This document shows positions 44,921 to 56,196 of a DNA stretch of 64,000 nt, one piece after another. The DNA comes from Notospermus geniculatus (taxonomy: Eukaryota > Nemertea > Pilidiophora > Heteronemertea > Lineidae). The DNA is taken from the NCBI GenBank assembly GCA_002633025.1, contig NMRB01000124.1, forward strand, positions 260,295 to 324,294. The letters run 5' to 3'. Under the pieces are notes generated by a model. It saw only the letters and a program-made list of their open reading frames with translations, ran no database searches and was not told the origin of the DNA. The translations under genes were made by a program, and so were the position numbers. Each line of letters starts with the position of its first letter. The first letter of the stretch is position 1.

Positions 44921-45528
44921 CCTACTAAAAATAATGTATGACACCATAGGAGATATTATAGAGAAATACCATAGATTTTCTATGGTAATTGTCTATTGTG
45001 TTATGAAACAGTATATGGCACTTTTCCCTATGGTACCAATATGATACCATAAGAACGTTATGGTTCATCAATTTCTATGGTATTCTTTTTATGGTATTTT
45101 AATGTTGTGCTGTTCTATGGTTTATTCCCTTTTTATGGTATTCTTCTGTATGGTATTTCGCTGTATAAACCCCGGAGGATACCTCGTAAAATGCTTGAAA
45201 ACAGTGAAGTTTTGATTGTGATCCTACTAAAAATAATGTATGACACCATAGGAGATACCATAGATAAATACCATAGATTTTCTATGGTAATTGTCTATTG
45301 TGTTATGAAACAGTATATGGCACTTTTCCCTATGGTACCAATATGATACCATAAGAACGTTATGGTTCATCAATTTCTATGGTATTCTTTTTATGGTACA
45401 TGTATTTTAATGTTGTGCTGTTCTATGGTTTATTCCTTTTTTATGGTATTCTTCTGTATGGTATTTCGCTGTATAAACCCCGGAGGATACCTCGTAAAAT
45501 GCTTGAAAACAGTGAAGTTTTGATTGTG
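44921..45528. repeat. Tandem duplication, about 302-bp unit, two copies
   Basis: CCTACTAAAAATAATGTATG starts both copies (44921 and 45223) and GAAGTTTTGATTGTG ends both. Near identical; the 77-89 codon ORFs in each are by-products of the repeat. Confidence 0.93.
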
Positions 45529-45765
45529 AAGAGACTTCTCTGGAAGTGTACAAAATGTGTGTTTTCTATTTTATCATTTGTTTGGTTTTACCATAAAAAA
45601 CCATTAGTATGATATTCTCGCCCATAATTGCAGACTAACTGCAACTAACATCAGAAATGATTAGTGTCTATAGTGAACAACAATCTTATACATTTATAAA
45701 TCAGAACATTTAACTCCACGTTTTTTTCAATGGAGAAAGTTTTTTTTTCATTTTTATTCCTTGTA

Positions 45766-46105
45766 CCATAGGAATACCATAGAACCATAGGAAATCATAG
45801 TAGGCCTACCATAAATGGGAACCATAAGTGCCATAAAATTCTATAGTACCATAAATTAATACCATAATACCATAAAATACAATAGTACCATAAATGGGAA
45901 CCATAAGTACCATAAATTAATACCATAGTACCATAAAATACCATAGTACCATAAATGGGAACCGTAAGTACCATAAATTAATACCATAGTTCCGTAAAAT
46001 ACTATAGGTGTAATGGCAATATACCATACAATACGATAAATACCATAGGGTACCTACCATAGGATACCACTGGATACCATAAGGTACCATAGCTATTTTT
46101 TTAAT
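45766..46105. repeat. ACCATA-rich tandem array
   Basis: Repeats of TACCATAAATGGGAACCATA and AAATTAATACCATA with a higher-order period of about 58-60 bp. Confidence 0.85.
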
Positions 46106-46358
46106 ACGGTCATGGCGTGCACTTCTTCCCTGTGACGACGAATTCCATGACGTTCTTAGACCGCTAACTGGCGGTGGCCTCTAGCGGCAGTAAAGACTCC
46201 CATTGAGCGCGCTAACTGTTTTCGAGAGCAACGTATAATAAATAGGGAGGTTTCGCAAATCTGACGAAACACTTCCATTACGTAATGTATTTCAGGAGAT
46301 GGTTGGTACCACAAATATCGCCTGCTGCAAGAGCGTCTTTTTAAGCGTGTGGCGTTAA

Positions 46359-46864
46359 GGTCCGTTTACACATGCAACTTTTCATATGCAACTTCATGCA
46401 ACTTGTTGCATAAACCTGATGAGACCAAAACGTTTCACAAAAGTTGCATGTGTAAACGGGCATGCAACTAGTTGCAACTCGATCCCGCTGGATGTTGCGT
46501 CGATTTTTCTATGTGTAAACCGTCCCAGGTAGTTTGCAACAAGTTGCAAGTTGCTGCAACTTGCAACCTGCACTGAAAAAAAATTTCGGCTCATGTTGAG
46601 TACTTTGGGCTACTCATCAGTCATTTTGTCCGTGAGATGAGTAGAAAGGTACTAATTGGGTACTAATTGGGTACTCATCGGGCCAAGGAGCTGCATTTGG
46701 AGTTCCTTGCTACTCGCTATGAGTATCTTTATACTCGCTATCAGTACCTTTCCACTCAATATGAGTACCTTTCTACTCATCTCACGGACAAAACGAGTAC
46801 CCCGAAGGTACTCAACATGATTAGGATTTTTTTTCAGTGTGGTGCAACCTAGTGTAAACCGCCC
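46359..46864. mobile_element. MITE with GTTTACACATGCAAC-type ends and GTTGCA repeats
   Basis: Left flank TTAA (46355-46358), right flank TTTA. Ends GGTCCGTTTACACATGCAAC / complement of GTGTAAACCGCCC. The interior is rich in TTGCAAC and TGCAACTT. Confidence 0.78.
46570..46841. mobile_element. Innermost MITE with CACTGAAAAAAAAT ends and GAGTA(C) repeats
   Basis: CACTGAAAAAAAATTTCGG / complement of GATTTTTTTTCAGTGT. CATGTTGAGTAC and GTCCGTGAGATGAGTAGAAA are inverted between the halves. Confidence 0.88.
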
Positions 46865-47118
46865 TTTAGACCGATGGAGTTACAGTGTATATTAAACTTT
46901 GAAATTTATCTTTCGTATCGACTTCGTAGATACGAAGTGAAAATTTAAAATTCAAGATGCGCCGTAACTCTCTCTCTTACATGATATGCCAAAAGACGTA
47001 CCGGCAGCAGACATTTGTGGTAGCAATCATCTCCAGAAATACATTACGTCCTGGAAATGAAGTTGAATTTCGTATTTCGTACTTCGTGTTTCGTCAGATT
47101 TGCGAAACCTCGCTAATA

Positions 47119-49042
47119 TCTGCCTTCAGTTGGCCGGTCGACGCACACAGATCGTTTTCAAAACCGGCCATCTTGAATCGTTGCCTTGATAGTCAAAGAG
47201 TTCACACATGCTCACTCCGTCTGGTGGGAAGGCGGTGAGAAGATTTTAATCGAATGCATCGCTCTGCCTACCAGGCGAAGTGCAAAGGCGCAGGTATAGT
47301 GCACGGCTAAGTTTGGTAGTCGGCCTATTTCCACAGCAAACAGAGAAATGTCCACCAGTGAAGTTGATATTTCGGATAAGAGCCACATACTCATTTCTGT
47401 CTTCAGGGCCTAAATGAGTTGGCGATTTAGCCTTTGGGCTTGTGCTATCTCCNCCCAGCCGTACATTTCGAATGGGGGCAAAGTTCAGTCATAAGATTAT
47501 CATCCAGCGCGTTGAACAGATGAGGACAAAAACAGTCGCAAACTCATTTAGTTGTTTTATAGTTGGACGTGAATTCGGAATGGCCCTTTTTGGACCAAAC
47601 TGTAACAACTTGGGATTGGATGGGTGTGTTCCATCCAGTGGCCTTGTTCGGTCTACCGCAGAACTCAAACTCCTCATCCACAACCGTCAGTGGCTCTACG
47701 AACAGAGAACCGCCCGCTGCATTAAAGCGCAAAAATACGTCCGAAGGAAGACCGGGCGGCCGTGTTCCATGGAACACGGCAGCCTGCCCGATTCAATTCA
47801 AGATAATCCTTCAGGCGTATAAGCCGAGCAGTGTTTTGATAGTATTATACCTCCACAATCATTGTCAGGTCGAATACAACTGAAGGGATGTGGCTATTGA
47901 AGTTGAGCGGGCAGTGTTGTTTTAACAGCACACCAATAATTAGATTACCCGGGCGTGCAGTAAAAGGGGAAAATCCTTTAAATGGTGAAAGCCCGGCATT
48001 GTCTTTGGTGATTATGTGTACAATAGAACCATCTCGGGTCGACCTTTTTGTGAAAATTTGTTTGTTTTTTCTATTCCCAGTCAGGGATAATTCCCGATCG
48101 AAATAATAACGTGTTCAGATATTTAGGCCCGTCATCACGTCTGATCTCTGCACCCAAAATCTGCGTATTTTAATGGCATGCAGATATGGGTATAGAGAGG
48201 ATACCTGTGACGTTAAGCACCTTCCTGGTCCTTCGTACTTTACGATAAGAGAATGTGGGCATGAACTGAATAGGAGCTGTCAGTGAGTTGACCACTAGGT
48301 GTCACGACGGCCCAATTCAATGCATCTAGCGGACCCAGTCATTAATCGATCGAGCAGCAATCACGTAGATTTTCCTGTACATTGGTCCGCTAAGACTTTG
48401 CTGCCATCTGTTGGCAATATGCGCGGCTGACTGCTCCTTTTCATCCAGAATATTCGAAATAGGATGCAAACTCAAACTCCCAGAGCTTTTACCCATGTGT
48501 GTGTTGGCAATAATTTAGCACTTTTCCAAGGTTTGAACCACCCTGACAATCATTTAGCCGAAGTAGGACAAAATCCTTTAAGGGACGGCCAGATCCCGTC
48601 TAGTAGCGGCGGAGTGCCCAGGTGAACTAGCCTCCCGGATGGGATCTAGCGTTTTCGTAATGGATTCCAGCACACGCCAGTGATTTCAATAACACGGCAT
48701 TGCTGCGAACGGATCATTTCAAATAGTCGCGGCCTTGCCGAGAATGGGACTGTCTGCGTTAACAAATTCATTCAATTTCGACAGCAATGCAGAAGATTAA
48801 CAACGCGGATGGCATCGATCAGAATTTAGTCGTGGCCTAAAAATGATCGTTTGGAAATTCGCGGCGTGCCGCTCGTTGAGGATAAATCAAATACTTTGGT
48901 GCCTGCTGATGCTACCAGATGTTTCGCTTAGGTCGCGGGATTTAGTGGGTACGTTTTGGTATCTAAGGATAGATTCATACTTCCCTGTTTTGCGCTTTGC
49001 CTTGTTTATGTTAATATGTGGTACCAATAATAAAATCACTTT
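47119..49042. other. No recognisable gene
   Basis: Overlapping ORFs around 47440-47880 on both strands; the reverse one (47544-47777) has a coding-like look but no known motif. A 20-bp perfect palindrome around CCATGG lies at 47760-47779. A TGCCATCTGTTGGCA word lies near 48411. Confidence 0.4.
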
Positions 49043-50585
49043 TTAGCTCAGCTGACCAAAGGTCAGCGGAGCTAGTCAAATAGGTATTCAGTGGCGTCAG
49101 TGTGTCAGTCCAGCAGTCCATCTGTCCAACTATGCCCGACGTTTTGTAACCGTAATAGCTAGAGACTCCAAATTACATCTGAAGGTAGCCCTTGATGAAC
49201 TCTCCTCGGAAACAAAAAAATGAGCGCAATTTGACCTATATTAGGCGCACCAGGGGGCGTTTTGTGTAAAATGAAATATCGTAATATCTCAGTCCCTATG
49301 ATGAACATGTAGACAAAAAGTGATGGGATAGATAGGTTGATATTTTCTACATCAGTTCAAAGGGAAGTTAATGCCAGATCTGTTCACCAGGGGGCGCTAT
49401 TCAACAAAATAAAAAACAGGGTATTTGAATTTTCGCGCCTTTTGCGCCAGCGTATCATTTGCCATTGCTTGACGTCATCATCATTGGAATTCACAGCCAA
49501 GGCCAGGAGTCTGCATTCAGCAGTTCAATCGCCTACTTCGAAGGAGTTCAGCACATTTAAACAATGAGACTCTAGGTGAGTTCTTTTTTTCATTCTAAGA
49601 ACCTAATGACGCAATGATTACCAATTAAATGACACTGGCATTGGGAGTTTCGACAGTTGATCGCTTNNNNNNNNNNNNNNNNNNNNNNNNNNNNNNNNNN
49701 NNNNNNNNNNNNNNNNNNNNNNNNNNNNNNNNNNNNNNNNNNNNNNNNNNNNNNNNNNNNNNNNNNNNNNNNNNNNNNNNNNNNNNNNNNNNNNNNNNNN
49801 NNNNNNNNNNNNNNNNNNNNNNNNNNNNNNNNNNNNNNNNNNNNNNNNNNNNNNNNNNNNNNNNNNNNNNNNNNNNNNNNNNNNNNNNNNNNNNNNNNNN
49901 NNNNNNNNNNNNNNNNNNNNNNNNNNNNNNNNNNNNNNNNNNNNNNNNNNNNNNNNNNNNNNNNNNNNNNNNNNNNNNNNNNNNNNNNNNNNNNNNNNNN
50001 NNNNNNNNNNNNNNNNNNNNNNNNNNNNNNNNNNNNNNNNNNNNNNNNNNNNNNNNNNNNNNNNNNNNNNNNNNNNNNNNNNNNNNNNNNNNNNNNNNNN
50101 NNNNNNNNNNNNNNNNNNNNNNNNNNNNNNNNNNNNNNNNNNNNNNNNNNNNNNNNNNNNNNNNNNNNNNNNNNNNNNNNNNNNNNNNNNNCTCTTCCCA
50201 CTCTATTCACTATATTTCAGGTCGACCTGGTTGCCGAAGTACCCCAGATTGCTGATGCTGCTGTTGCTAAAGAGGGGTGCAAGGAAGTGTCTTGAATTTG
50301 AAGAACTCACTCTCAGCTGACACAACAGGAATCCCAATTGGAGATCAACTGTCGAAATCATAGAACAGAGAAATCTTCCCCACAGCAGACAAATGCATTA
50401 TTCTCTTACATATGTATGCACACCGTATGCATTCCAAAATAAAGTGCGATTCATTCTTGGCAAAATTGTACAGGTGAATAAAATTTGACATCACCGACTA
50501 ACGTTCCTAAGACTGCAGTGTGCCTTATCAAGCCGAGGCATCAAATGTCAGCTGAGCGCAAGGCCCATGGGCCTCTTGTTCTACC
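49043..50585 (+). mobile_element. TTTAGCTCAGCTGACC dispersed repeat (gap inside)
   Basis: It starts with hairpin GCTGACCAAAGGTCAGC and ends with GTCAGCTGAGCGC plus AAGGCCCATGGGCCTCTTGT. Within are CACCAGGGGGCGTTTTG (about 49248) and CACCAGGGGGCGCTATTC (about 49386), close to the CTCF consensus. No intact ORF visible; 525 bases unknown. Confidence 0.7.
49667..50191. other. Assembly gap, 525 N
   Basis: Unresolved bases inside the TTTAGCTCAGCTGACC repeat. Confidence 1.
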
Positions 50586-51857
50586 ACGCACTCACATAGA
50601 AAACGGACAAGCATAGAGTGCACTAACGCAAAGTATGAACTGGCCTTAAGTCTAGTTCGAACTTCGTTACTACTTCCAACATACATCTCGCTTTAGATTC
50701 GAAACCTAAAGGTTATGTAGTCTCTGGTTTAAAGATAATATATCACGACTTCATTTTTTACATTCAATGTTTGTAAACATGGATGTTTACATTATGTTAT
50801 TTCGGACTTTTGGGACATGCCAACCCACCAAAATGATAATATTTCTGGAATCAACAGAATTTCTAGAGGGGCATGCCACCAACAATTTACTTATAAGACA
50901 AAGAAAGCCAGGACGTAAACAAACAAAATATAAATAAACAATGAATTTCGTGGCCCGCGAAAATACGCGTGATACATTATCTTTAAGGGGAAGCTGTTGT
51001 TGTACATTTTCATATTGCTTGGATCCAGGCCCATCTGGGAAAAGCAATAAAGACACCCCCAGTTGACTGTTTTTATGGTCCAATGTGATCACTGTGCTTT
51101 ATAGAAACAGCAAATGAGCAACGTCCTAAGAATTACAACTTAATTACATTACGTAATCAAAAACAAAGAACACCAAACATGAAAAACAGGTACAATTTTC
51201 TTACAGAAGAAGCATGTAAATGACACACTCAGGGAGTGGCAGCAATGCCACAAACCCACAGAACCTCGAATGGCAAGGGTGCCTTGACCTGCACTTTATG
51301 TACATGTACACCATACACGCTCAGTACATTAAAGTAGTTCTAGGAACTAAAATCCGCAAGTGTCGTGGCTGCCCTGTTTGGGAAAATCTGGCAGCATTCA
51401 TGAAGTTTACGTGCGGAGTATCTACTCTATATCTGTTGAAAATACTGCTATCAAAAGGGGTGGGCTATAAGAAGAAAAAACCTTGAACTTCATTATATGC
51501 ATGTTGTTTGATCTTCAAAATGTAACATTTCTTTGGAAAGTGTTCACACTACTAGTCTTTTGTTTCAGCTTATTAGCTAATTAGTGCATTCTAAGACGCG
51601 TCTCATACAATTCCTTTTGACTAATAGATCCGCAGGTGCCTTCATTTTCATATAACTTGTGCTTTTATGATATTTTGACATGTTTAGTCTACAACGTCTG
51701 ACCACGTTCCAAAAATTCACAACGTCAGCTGGCCCGAATAAAATAAACAAAACAAAACAAAACGAAATGTCCAGGGACATTGTGCTCACCTCTGACATAG
51801 TAAGGTGTTTGATTAGAGTAGAAGCATAGTGAAAGAGTGACTATCATGGTAAATTTC
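50586..51857. other. No recognisable gene
   Basis: ORFs of 73-101 codons without recognisable motif. A GTCCAGGGACATTGTGCTCACC block (degenerate GGTCCATGGACC end) lies near 51769. Confidence 0.4.
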
Positions 51858-51953
51858 ATCCTGAAGTAATCAGGTCCTCTTAGCATAGCTGCCTAACTCG
51901 CACGCACGAGGCGTGCGAGCTAGGGCTAAGAGGACATGATTTCTTCAGGATGG
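51858..51953. mobile_element. Fold-back MITE, about 95 bp
   Basis: CATCCTGAAGTAATCAGGTC and CTCTTAGC arms are inverted at the right (GCTAAGAGGACATGATTTCT). Centre GCACGC..GCGTGC. Confidence 0.85.
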
Positions 51954-52189
51954 GTGAATTTCAAAAATTTCAAATTTTGATATTTTGAGATATCATGAAA
52001 ACGGAGGGATTTTCAATAATTTTTTTTCACAGAAAGTCTCAATATCAACCACCTCGCCACAACAGTTGGAATTCTTTTGAAAGAAAACCAGAAATAAACA
52101 CGGGCAACGTAAAGCGTGTGCAAATCCCACCGAACAAAAGTTGGCATCGTTGTGGTCAAGCCAAGAATGAAATCAAACAGAAACTTTGG

Positions 52190-52484
52190 CCCATATTTTC
52201 AAAGCTGTTTTATCCTAAACCTGTTTTAACAAAAATCTGTTCTAACATATAAGCATTTTAATTCCCTATTTCCAAAAAGTAAAACGCTGTTCTTACTGAA
52301 ACGTGGTTTCAGCCATCGTTTTAAATGTTAAAATGTGTTTCAACATGGTTCGTGGGAAAGATGTATTGCGTAAATACCACTATAGTTGTTACATGTGGGA
52401 CGATTAATTTCTTGCGGCAGTGCCATAGTCCTGCAAATGCTAGAATAAAACGCATTTTAGCGTTGTTTTGAAAATATGGCCCCG
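52190..52484. mobile_element. Fold-back element with GGCCCATATTTTCAAA ends
   Basis: Right end TTTTGAAAATATGGCCC. The end motif resembles the GGGCCGTTTTCAAAA tip at 40751. Related words continue to about 52710. Confidence 0.65.
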
Positions 52485-52764
52485 GAGGCTGTCACTGTGA
52501 CATGACAAGTCAACAGGAAGTTAGAAATGCTCCCACCTACCTGTAGCTAACAGCTTTTGGGGGGGGGTTAAAATATGTTTTAGCGTTAAAACTCTCTCTG
52601 GAAAATATGAAAGTAAAAATGCGTTTTCGTCGGAGCGTTCGAAAACTAAAACAACAGCGTTTTATCTTTATAAAATGGAACTTGGCGTTAAAGCAGCTCA
52701 GAAAATATGGGCCTTGGTGTCTGAGGACATCTGACCGACATGTGGAGGCGCATTTGTACGATAT

Positions 52765-52885
52765 ATTGGTGCCAATAGGAACAGCGGTTACGAAACGTGC
52801 CCTGCGAACGGACGACGACGACGATGGACGACGGACGCCACGGTATAAGAATAGCTCACATTTCCTAGAGGTGACCTAAAAAGCA
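52765..52885 (-). mobile_element. End fragment of the TTAGCTCACC repeat, reverse
   Basis: CGGTTACGAAACGTGCCCTG and a CGACGGACG tract followed by AGCTCACATTTCC..GGTGACCT. Confidence 0.75.
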
Positions 52886-52921
52886 AACAAACCATTGAAA
52901 ATGATTTTGTTTTTTTCAACA

Positions 52922-53663
52922 GCAGTCTGGCGAACTATGGGAGAAATCCGCCAAAACGACAAGTACTACTGGAAGAATTTAGAATGTGTACCTGATCTGC
53001 CTTATAATGAGTACATAGCGGGGCCAAGCGGGTACCCTAGAACAGCAGAAGCACATCATTGCCGGAGTACTTTGTGGGCAGTGTTAAAGAGGGAGAATTT
53101 TCAGATACTGCATCGTAGAAAGGGTTTCACTGCTCTCCTTGAAGGGAAGCCACGTAAAACTTTCGGAGGGTATATCACGATAGATTTACTTGACATTAAC
53201 TGGGCTCGTTCAGTTTCTTTCCGAGTCCGAATAGGTGCAAGAAACAACGATAAATTTATAATGTATACGACAATTGTGTTAGGTAGCAGGCGTCCAAGGT
53301 TTTCGCGTGAGCTTCCTCCCTGCTTACATAATTCTACTCTCCCGACGAATAAATCGTGGATGATATTTGGGGTTTCATTTTCCTTCTACCCTAAGCCAGA
53401 GATCGTGAATTTTTGGAAACGTGCAGACTGGCAACAGCCTTGCACTCGCATACAGAGGATGAAAAAACGGAGCGAAATTCCTCAGTACAGACTGTTTGGT
53501 AATGTTGCCGGTAGGATACGTAATCCGGTATTGCAAGTTGTGAGCGCAGGTGGCTCGTGGTCATTGGCTTTTTCTTGTCTCGCTATATTCCGACATTCCC
53601 TAACACAAACTACCATTCCTGAATTCAAGAAATATTGCAAAACTGATGATGACGAGAAAATAG
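52922..53663 (+). CDS. Unrecognised protein, long exon-like ORF (about 247 codons)
   Basis: The open frame is preceded by TTTTGTTTTTTCAACAG, a strong splice acceptor ending at 52921, and ends with AATAG|GTTAGT, a good donor at 53664, just before the in-frame stop. An internal exon is therefore likely, although an intronless gene starting at the ATG 52895 is possible. The protein begins VWRTMGEIRQNDKYYW and has mixed alpha/beta composition with many aromatic and basic residues (GGYITIDLLDINWARSVSFR, SWMIFGVSFSFYPKPEIVNF). There is no signal peptide, membrane segment or known motif. I do not recognise a family. It may belong to a transposable element, given its repeat-dense neighbourhood. Confidence 0.45.
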
Positions 53664-55971
53664 GTTAGTAGGGCCTATTCACAAGACAGAGAGTAGCATC
53701 TATTCTATATATTAATGCTGGAAAGGGGCTCGATAAAGTCAAAGGCCTACTTTGCAGCTTTGTTTCACCTCGAAATTTTGCACAATTTGAGATGATGCAC
53801 TATCCTCATGCAACGGGTAGTTGAATTTTCGAAAATTACTTTATGGGTGGGGGTGGGCTCATCATCGCTGTACAACTCTAGTATAGTCGGGGAAAGTCAT
53901 TCAGGGAATTCCCCTTTTTATGTCCCTGACTCCTAAGAGTCAGGGACATTATGTTTTGCCAATTCCGTCACTCTGAGCGAGTCTAAGGAAGTAAGACGCC
54001 CTCGTCCACATGCGCCTAATTGGACATGCGCGCAGTGCTGAGGGTAATGCTTGAGTACAGGCCATTGAGCGCCTGGGTGCCCACAGCACGCAGGACTTGG
54101 CAGCAATCACGGTAAATATCATCAGAACGGATTAGCTTCGGCTATTAAAATGATATTCATTTTCTCCACAATACCTTTCTGGATGTAGGTAGGCAGTTTG
54201 CTGATTGATATTTTTATCATGATCAGAGATTACCCGGCGCAAAGGTGGCTTGTGGCATGCTATGAAAATGACTGAGGTTGGAATGTTTATGCCGTCAGGC
54301 TACTGGCGTAGGAAACAAAGTAGTTCCAATGTAGTCCGAACACTGCCTCCTGTTGCTCATTTGCGCAATAAGCAGATAAGGCCAGCATGGGCTAAAAATA
54401 AAAATAGCAATACGAGTCAGACGTTCGGACTAGTTCCAATGATGTTTGGGTGAAGACGAATGTCTGCATCACAACAATATTTCATATTGTGCACGTATTG
54501 TTTATTTAAATAAGGTTTAAATAATAAAAAAATTATGCCATGATGTTATCAGTTATTTTACTGACGATTGATGGAAGAACTTTAAAAGCATGCGGATGCG
54601 GATGGATACCAAAACAGGAACAGACTCGACCACGCCGTCAGGTGCTGACGCACAGACATCGCACATGTCACACGACCCGTGATGATTTTTGCTTGTTCTG
54701 CCTGTCAGCTTTGGATATTTCGTCAACAGTGAACGCAATTAAGGTAGGATATTTATTGTTTCCGTCTAGCGTGTATGTGAATCCAATAGAGAAACTGTTT
54801 GGTGATGTTTGCATGTTGGTTGTTCGGTGTTTTTTGCTGTTTTGGTCCATGTCATGGCACCATCGATATCATGATCATGCATGCATGAGATGACGTGCAC
54901 TACCGTATCATGACTATGTGCACTGGTGTGCATGCGCTGCTGACATGATCGGATGCCATGCCAGCCTCGCCTACGAGAGGGGCGATATAGCCTTCATCTT
55001 CGTGATTGTGAATAGGCCTTATCACACCTAGCACACGTGTGAAGCCAGCCAGGCGGAAAGGGCCCAAACATCAGTGCCGGCTTACTTATTCGGCCCTCTA
55101 ATTTGAAAGTATTGGATTCACAGAATAGTTTTAGGGGCCTATTTCATAACCAACAGAGCCTAGGCTACTGTAGTCTAGCCTATGCAGAAGTGATCAGGCT
55201 GAAGCACATGCATGGGTCATGGCCAGCAACATTGTCATGTTGCGATTTTAGTGTGCACTGTTTAAAATGTGTTGTGTGTGGCACTCTGACATGTCTGAGA
55301 AAACCTGTTGGAAAATTCCTGAGTGATGATATTGACAGGGGTTAGGGCCTAGGTAGGCCAAGAGGTTTTCATGACGTCAGAAGCTGCCATGCTGGACACA
55401 CCTGTTAGAGCCTTTTGAATCCTTCCATCAAAATGATTTCATAACCTTAATTTCTTAATGATGAAATGACCATATTTATTAGGTGATATCGTAGTTATGA
55501 TGCAATGACAACGTCGTCACACCATTTCCAGCTCATTTGCATTTCAAATGGCAAACTTGTGCACAAAGGGAATGATATTGATTTCTTTTTTATTTCTGAA
55601 CGCATCAAAATTAGAAATACTGAAAATGTGTGAAGATATTTGACCAGCACATGCCCTTGACAATGTACATATTTCTGCACACTGCCCTTTTGGGCATCAT
55701 GGCTGAAGAAGCATCAATTTACAATATCATCATACAGAGTGCATCATGCTTACAGATTTTCTAATTGATCGTTCAAGATCTGTGACCACTTCTTATATAA
55801 GCCTCGCCAAGCAACACTGCGGCATTATTACTGATATTGACAACAAAGTGGTTGCTCTGTTCGATGGTGGAGGCTCTAACAGGTGTGTGGAGTAGGCCTA
55901 GGCCTATATATGCTGCAGCCACAGACACAACGAAATGAGCCGTGCAGCGCTCAGTAATTACCGATACATCA
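53664..55971. other. No recognisable gene; one perfect hairpin
   Basis: Hairpin TGTCCCTGACTC / GAGTCAGGGACA at 53921-53948. ORFs of 60-117 codons elsewhere lack motifs. Confidence 0.45.
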
Positions 55972-56196
55972 AACAATGGCGTCGTGCGCTACACTCAAGT
56001 TGTGTCACGGACGGTTCACACCTCTGCACCCTGTATCCTCCAGAATGGCCGTCAGGATGATGTCATTGCAGTCTATTGATCACTTATTACATGATTGGCA
56101 ATGATGTTATTGTGGCAACCATTCTGGAGGACCCATGGTACAAAGGTGTGAGCTGAGCATAACGTGACTTGTGTGAAGTGCGCCACGCCATTGTTA
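55972..56196. mobile_element. Fold-back MITE abutting the TTAGCTCACC repeat
   Basis: Arms of about 75 bp: ACAATGGCGTCGTGCGCTAC and TCCTCCAGAATGG, inverted as CCATTCTGGAGGACC and GCGCCACGCCATTGT. Confidence 0.82.

Larger units (their letters stand above)
44806..46205. mobile_element. 1.4-kb fold-back element with TATGGTA/TACCATA halves
   Basis: Ends AATGGGAAATTTTACTGCCG and the inverse of CGGCAGTAAAGACTCCCATT, continuing through GACCGC..AGCGGTC and GACGTCA/GACGAATTC blocks for about 75 bp. The left half is rich in TATGGT and the right half in ACCATA, so the whole can fold. No transposase ORF. Confidence 0.88.
46241..47118. mobile_element. Fold-back element with AATAGGGAGGTTTCGCA tips, doubly nested
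   Basis: AATAGGGAGGTTTCGCAAAT and CTGACGAAACAC, inverted at the right as GTGTTTCGTCAGATTTGCGA then AACCTCGCTAAT. It contains 46359-46864, which contains 46570-46841. Confidence 0.85.

Noticed and set aside
45077-45612. Two similar ORFs MVFFLWY...
   Set aside because: They arise from the 302-bp tandem TATGGT repeat; no sign of coding constraint.
47544-47777. Reverse ORF with coding-like composition
   Set aside because: No motif, overlaps equally long + strand ORFs, no splice context strong enough to choose.
49590-50295. Long ORFs across the second gap
   Set aside because: They consist almost entirely of N.
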